NCBI GenBank assembly: GCA_032250735.1
Contig: JAVVEP010000028.1
Coordinates: 1-38,469, forward strand
From: Gammaproteobacteria bacterium
Lineage (GTDB): Bacteria; Pseudomonadota; Gammaproteobacteria; SZUA-152
Reading direction: 5' to 3'
Length of the DNA stretch: 38,469 bases
The notes beneath the pieces were generated by a model. That model ran no database searches and had not been told where the DNA came from. It saw nothing but the letters and a program-made list of their open reading frames with translations. A program made the position numbers and the translations under genes. Of the stretch, positions 34,201-38,469 are shown one piece after another (position 1 is the first letter of the stretch; every line of letters starts with the position of its first letter).

Positions 34201-36675
34201 ATGGCGAACAATATTGTTTCTTGCAGCACCAGTCTTCCGATAATGAAAAAACTGCCGACCGACAGCGAGTCGTTGGCCAATGATTTTGAGCGTTACCTGA
34301 CGCATCATTTAGGGCATTTTTCCGGTTGTATCCCGTCCTATTTATACACGGCCCTATGCTATACGATCCGTGACCGGATCATGACCCACTGGCACGACAC
34401 CTGGCAAAGGTACGAACAAAAGGGACAGCGGAAAGGATTTTATATGTCTCTGGAGTTTCTGGTGGGGCGCTCGCTGTCCAACAATATTCTTAATCTGGAC
34501 GTCAATGAAGAAACAAGGTCGGCGCTGAATAAATTTGCGCTCGAGCTCGAAGATATCCGCAGTGCGGAGCACGATGCCGGCCTGGGCAACGGTGGTCTTG
34601 GCCGTCTGGCCGCATGCTTTATGGACAGTTGCGCAACGCTCGGACTGCCGGTAGTGGGCTACGGCCTCCGTTATCAGTACGGCATGTTCCGTCAGGAAAT
34701 CGAAAATGGTTATCAACTGGAAGAACCGGACCATTGGCTAAGGGATGGAAATCCGTGGGAGCTTGAGCGGCCAGAATTCTCACAGACCATAAAGTTTGGT
34801 GGTCATGTGGAAAAGATCACCGATAAACATGGACAGGTCTATTTCTCCTGGGTGAGCAACGCCGATGTGCTCGCCATCCCCTACGATGTGCCGGTGACGG
34901 GTTACAAAAACAACACCGTAAACACCTTGCGCCTGTGGGCGGCCAGTGCGACCAATGTGTTTAATCTGGACGAGTTTAATTCCGGCAGTTATCCGGAGTC
35001 CGTCGAATCCAAAAATGATGCAGAACATATCACCATGGTGCTGTATCCGAATGACGCCAGCGAGAACGGCAAGGAGCTGAGGCTAAAACAGCAGTATTTC
35101 CTCGCCTCCGCCGGCCTGCAGGATGTGATGCGCATGTGGGAAACCTATGAGGGTGATGATTACAGCAACTTTCATGCGCAAAATGTCTTTCAGCTAAACG
35201 ATACCCATCCTACGATTGCGATCCCTGAGCTGATGCGTCTGTTGATGGATGAAAAAGATATGTCATGGGATGAGGCATGGGCAACTACCAGCCGGACGAT
35301 GGCTTATACTAACCATACCCTGTTGCCAGAGGCGCTGGAAAAATGGCCGGTCGCCCTTTTTGAAAAACTGTTGCCGCGTTTGATGCAGATAATCTACGAG
35401 ATTAATGCGCAATTTCTCAAACAGGTGGCGCTGAAGTGGCCCGGTGATACGGAGCGACAGATAAAAATGTCGATCATCGAGGAAGGCCAGACCCGTTATG
35501 TGCGTATGGCCTACCTGGCGATTGTCGGCAGTTTTTCAGTCAACGGTGTTGCTGCCTTGCACTCTCAGCTATTGATCGACGGTCTATTCAGGGAGTTCTA
35601 CGAGCTGTGGCCCGAGAAATTCAATAACAAAACCAACGGCGTGACACCGCGCCGCTGGGTGTCCCATTCAAATACCAGGATGAGCGCATTGATTAGCGAA
35701 AAGCTGGGCGAGGAATGGAAGCGGTATTTTAACCGTGTCAGCGATCTGAAAAAATATATCAATGATGAGGACTTCACGGCACGCTGGTTTTCCATAAAGC
35801 AGGAAAACAAGCGCCGTCTTTCCGAGCTGGTGCTGCGGGATTGTGGCATCAGTTTTGATGTGGAGTCCATGTTTGATGTGCAGGTCAAGCGCATCCATGA
35901 ATATAAACGGCAACTCCTGAATGTGTTGCACGTCGTCCATCTGTATGACCGGATCAAGCGCGGTGACACCGAAAACTGGACAAATCGCTGTGTGCTGATC
36001 GGTGGCAAGGCCGCTCCAGGCTATCATCTGGCCAAGCAGATCATTAAGCTGATTAACAATATTGCCGCGGTTATCAATAACGATCCACAGACCGGGGACA
36101 GGCTGAAACTGGCCTTTATTCCAAATTACGGCGTAACAAAGATGGAAATCATTTGCCCCGGCACGGATCTGTCCGAGCAGATATCAACGGCCGGTAAAGA
36201 GGCCTCCGGCACAGGTAACATGAAGTTCATGATGAATGGCGCTGTGACCATCGGCACCTACGATGGCGCCAATATCGAGATATATGATGCTGTAGGCGCG
36301 GATAACTTTTTTCTGTTCGGGATGAAGGCGGATGAAGTAGAAGCCTTGCGACATAACTACCAGCCGCAATCCTTTGTCGATGCCAATGAGGACCTGAAGA
36401 GGGTGTTGCACCTTTTATGTTGCGGCCATTTCAACTCTTTTGAGCCGGGCATCTTTGACGACATCATCGCCTCGTTATTGGCCCCCAGTGATCCCTGGCT
36501 GACGTTGGCAGATTTTCGGAGTTATATTGACGCCCAGGACAGGGCGTCACAGGCTTATCGTGACAAGGCAGCATGGATCAAAATGAGCATCAACAATACG
36601 GCGTCAAGCGGGCATTTCTCGACCGATCGCACCATGGCCGAATATAACGACGATATCTGGAAGTTGAATGCCTAG
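34201..36675 (+). CDS. glgP: Glycogen/maltodextrin phosphorylase GlgP
   Basis: Releases glucose-1-phosphate from non-reducing ends of glycogen (GT35, PLP-dependent). The 824 residues contain YMSLEFLVGRSLSNN, the DAGLGNGGLGRLAACFMDS glycine-rich active-site loop, NDTHPTIAIPELMR, KTNGVTPRRW, VKRIHEYKRQLLN, and the cofactor motif EASGTGNMKFMMNGA with the Schiff-base lysine at about residue 675, then IGTYDGANIEI. Length equals bacterial phosphorylases (about 800-830). AGAGG just before the ATG overlaps the malQ stop codon. The last codons and stop are part of a 15-bp tandem repeat. It converges with pgm, 40 bp away. Confidence 0.97.
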   Translation: MANNIVSCSTSLPIMKKLPTDSESLANDFERYLTHHLGHFSGCIPSYLYTALCYTIRDRIMTHWHDTWQRYEQKGQRKGFYMSLEFLVGRSLSNNILNLDVNEETRSALNKFALELEDIRSAEHDAGLGNGGLGRLAACFMDSCATLGLPVVGYGLRYQYGMFRQEIENGYQLEEPDHWLRDGNPWELERPEFSQTIKFGGHVEKITDKHGQVYFSWVSNADVLAIPYDVPVTGYKNNTVNTLRLWAASATNVFNLDEFNSGSYPESVESKNDAEHITMVLYPNDASENGKELRLKQQYFLASAGLQDVMRMWETYEGDDYSNFHAQNVFQLNDTHPTIAIPELMRLLMDEKDMSWDEAWATTSRTMAYTNHTLLPEALEKWPVALFEKLLPRLMQIIYEINAQFLKQVALKWPGDTERQIKMSIIEEGQTRYVRMAYLAIVGSFSVNGVAALHSQLLIDGLFREFYELWPEKFNNKTNGVTPRRWVSHSNTRMSALISEKLGEEWKRYFNRVSDLKKYINDEDFTARWFSIKQENKRRLSELVLRDCGISFDVESMFDVQVKRIHEYKRQLLNVLHVVHLYDRIKRGDTENWTNRCVLIGGKAAPGYHLAKQIIKLINNIAAVINNDPQTGDRLKLAFIPNYGVTKMEIICPGTDLSEQISTAGKEASGTGNMKFMMNGAVTIGTYDGANIEIYDAVGADNFFLFGMKADEVEALRHNYQPQSFVDANEDLKRVLHLLCCGHFNSFEPGIFDDIIASLLAPSDPWLTLADFRSYIDAQDRASQAYRDKAAWIKMSINNTASSGHFSTDRTMAEYNDDIWKLNA

Positions 36676-36706
36676 TAGTTGAATGTCCAGGAGTTGAATG
36701 CCTGGA
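36662..36706 (+). repeat. 15-bp tandem repeat duplicating the glgP 3' end
   Basis: Three consecutive 15-base units start at 36662, 36677 and 36692, each beginning AGTTGAATG. The first contains the last codons of glgP (Leu-Asn-Ala-stop); the other two lie in the 40-bp gap before the pgm stop and carry changes (TAG to CAG or TGG). Confidence 0.92.
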
Positions 36707-36715
36707 GGCCGGTGC

Positions 36716-38398
<1,683 letters not shown>

Positions 38399-38469
38399 CT
38401 AAAAAACTGGCTAATACCTGAATCCGTAACTTCTCAAGAGCATTCGCTCTTCCCATATCATTCCAAGCG

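Overview
The window is a stretch of chromosome from a high-GC gammaproteobacterium. Markers for this are dksA close to gluQ, an smc-zipA pair (ZipA is a gammaproteobacterial division protein), DUF3579, CysZ and Mfd. A CbbY-type phosphatase, an FGGY ribulokinase-like enzyme and a DsrE-like protein would suit an autotrophic or sulfur-oxidising relative of the Chromatiales, but that is inference and I do not name a genus. No rRNA, tRNA, CRISPR array or complete insertion sequence was recognised.

Left part (1-8.1 kb): housekeeping genes on both strands. These are gluQ (tRNA-Asp queuosine modification), a DUF3579 gene with a strong terminator, and dksA, whose product carries a long histone-H1-like Lys/Ala N-terminal extension. 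They are followed by a CbbY-like HAD phosphatase, a PLP aminotransferase, an FGGY carbohydrate kinase translationally coupled to cysZ, a block of REP-like G/C-rich repeats that runs into a DUF559 nuclease-like gene, and queF. With gluQ and queF the window holds two separate steps of queuosine chemistry.

Middle (8.1-22.8 kb): smc and zipA, separated by a degenerate 12-bp tandem repeat and a terminator. A related 12-bp repeat encodes part of the ZipA linker. Downstream of zipA, where ligA is found in many relatives, lies a 1753-residue gene on the opposite strand. Its product has a PD-(D/E)XK-like N-terminus, a P-loop NTPase core and about 1300 further residues. It resembles STAND/Avs-type antiviral proteins and is the best candidate for an undescribed system here. 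It is followed by about 435 bp of non-coding, degenerate DNA and then mfd.

Right part (22.9-38.4 kb): a secreted DsrE-like protein, then a compact glycogen locus. On the minus strand glgB-glgA (4-bp overlap) are followed by a small secreted Rap1a/Tai-domain protein and by pgi. Divergent from glgB run glgC-GH57-malQ-glgP on the plus strand, tightly packed. pgm converges on glgP from the right. Pgi and Pgm connect fructose-6-P, glucose-6-P and glucose-1-P. GlgC, GlgA and GlgB build glycogen. GlgP, MalQ and the GH57 enzyme break it down or remodel it. No glgX-type debranching enzyme is seen, so the GH57 protein may cover part of that role (inference). Short tandem repeats sit at many gene ends in this genome segment.
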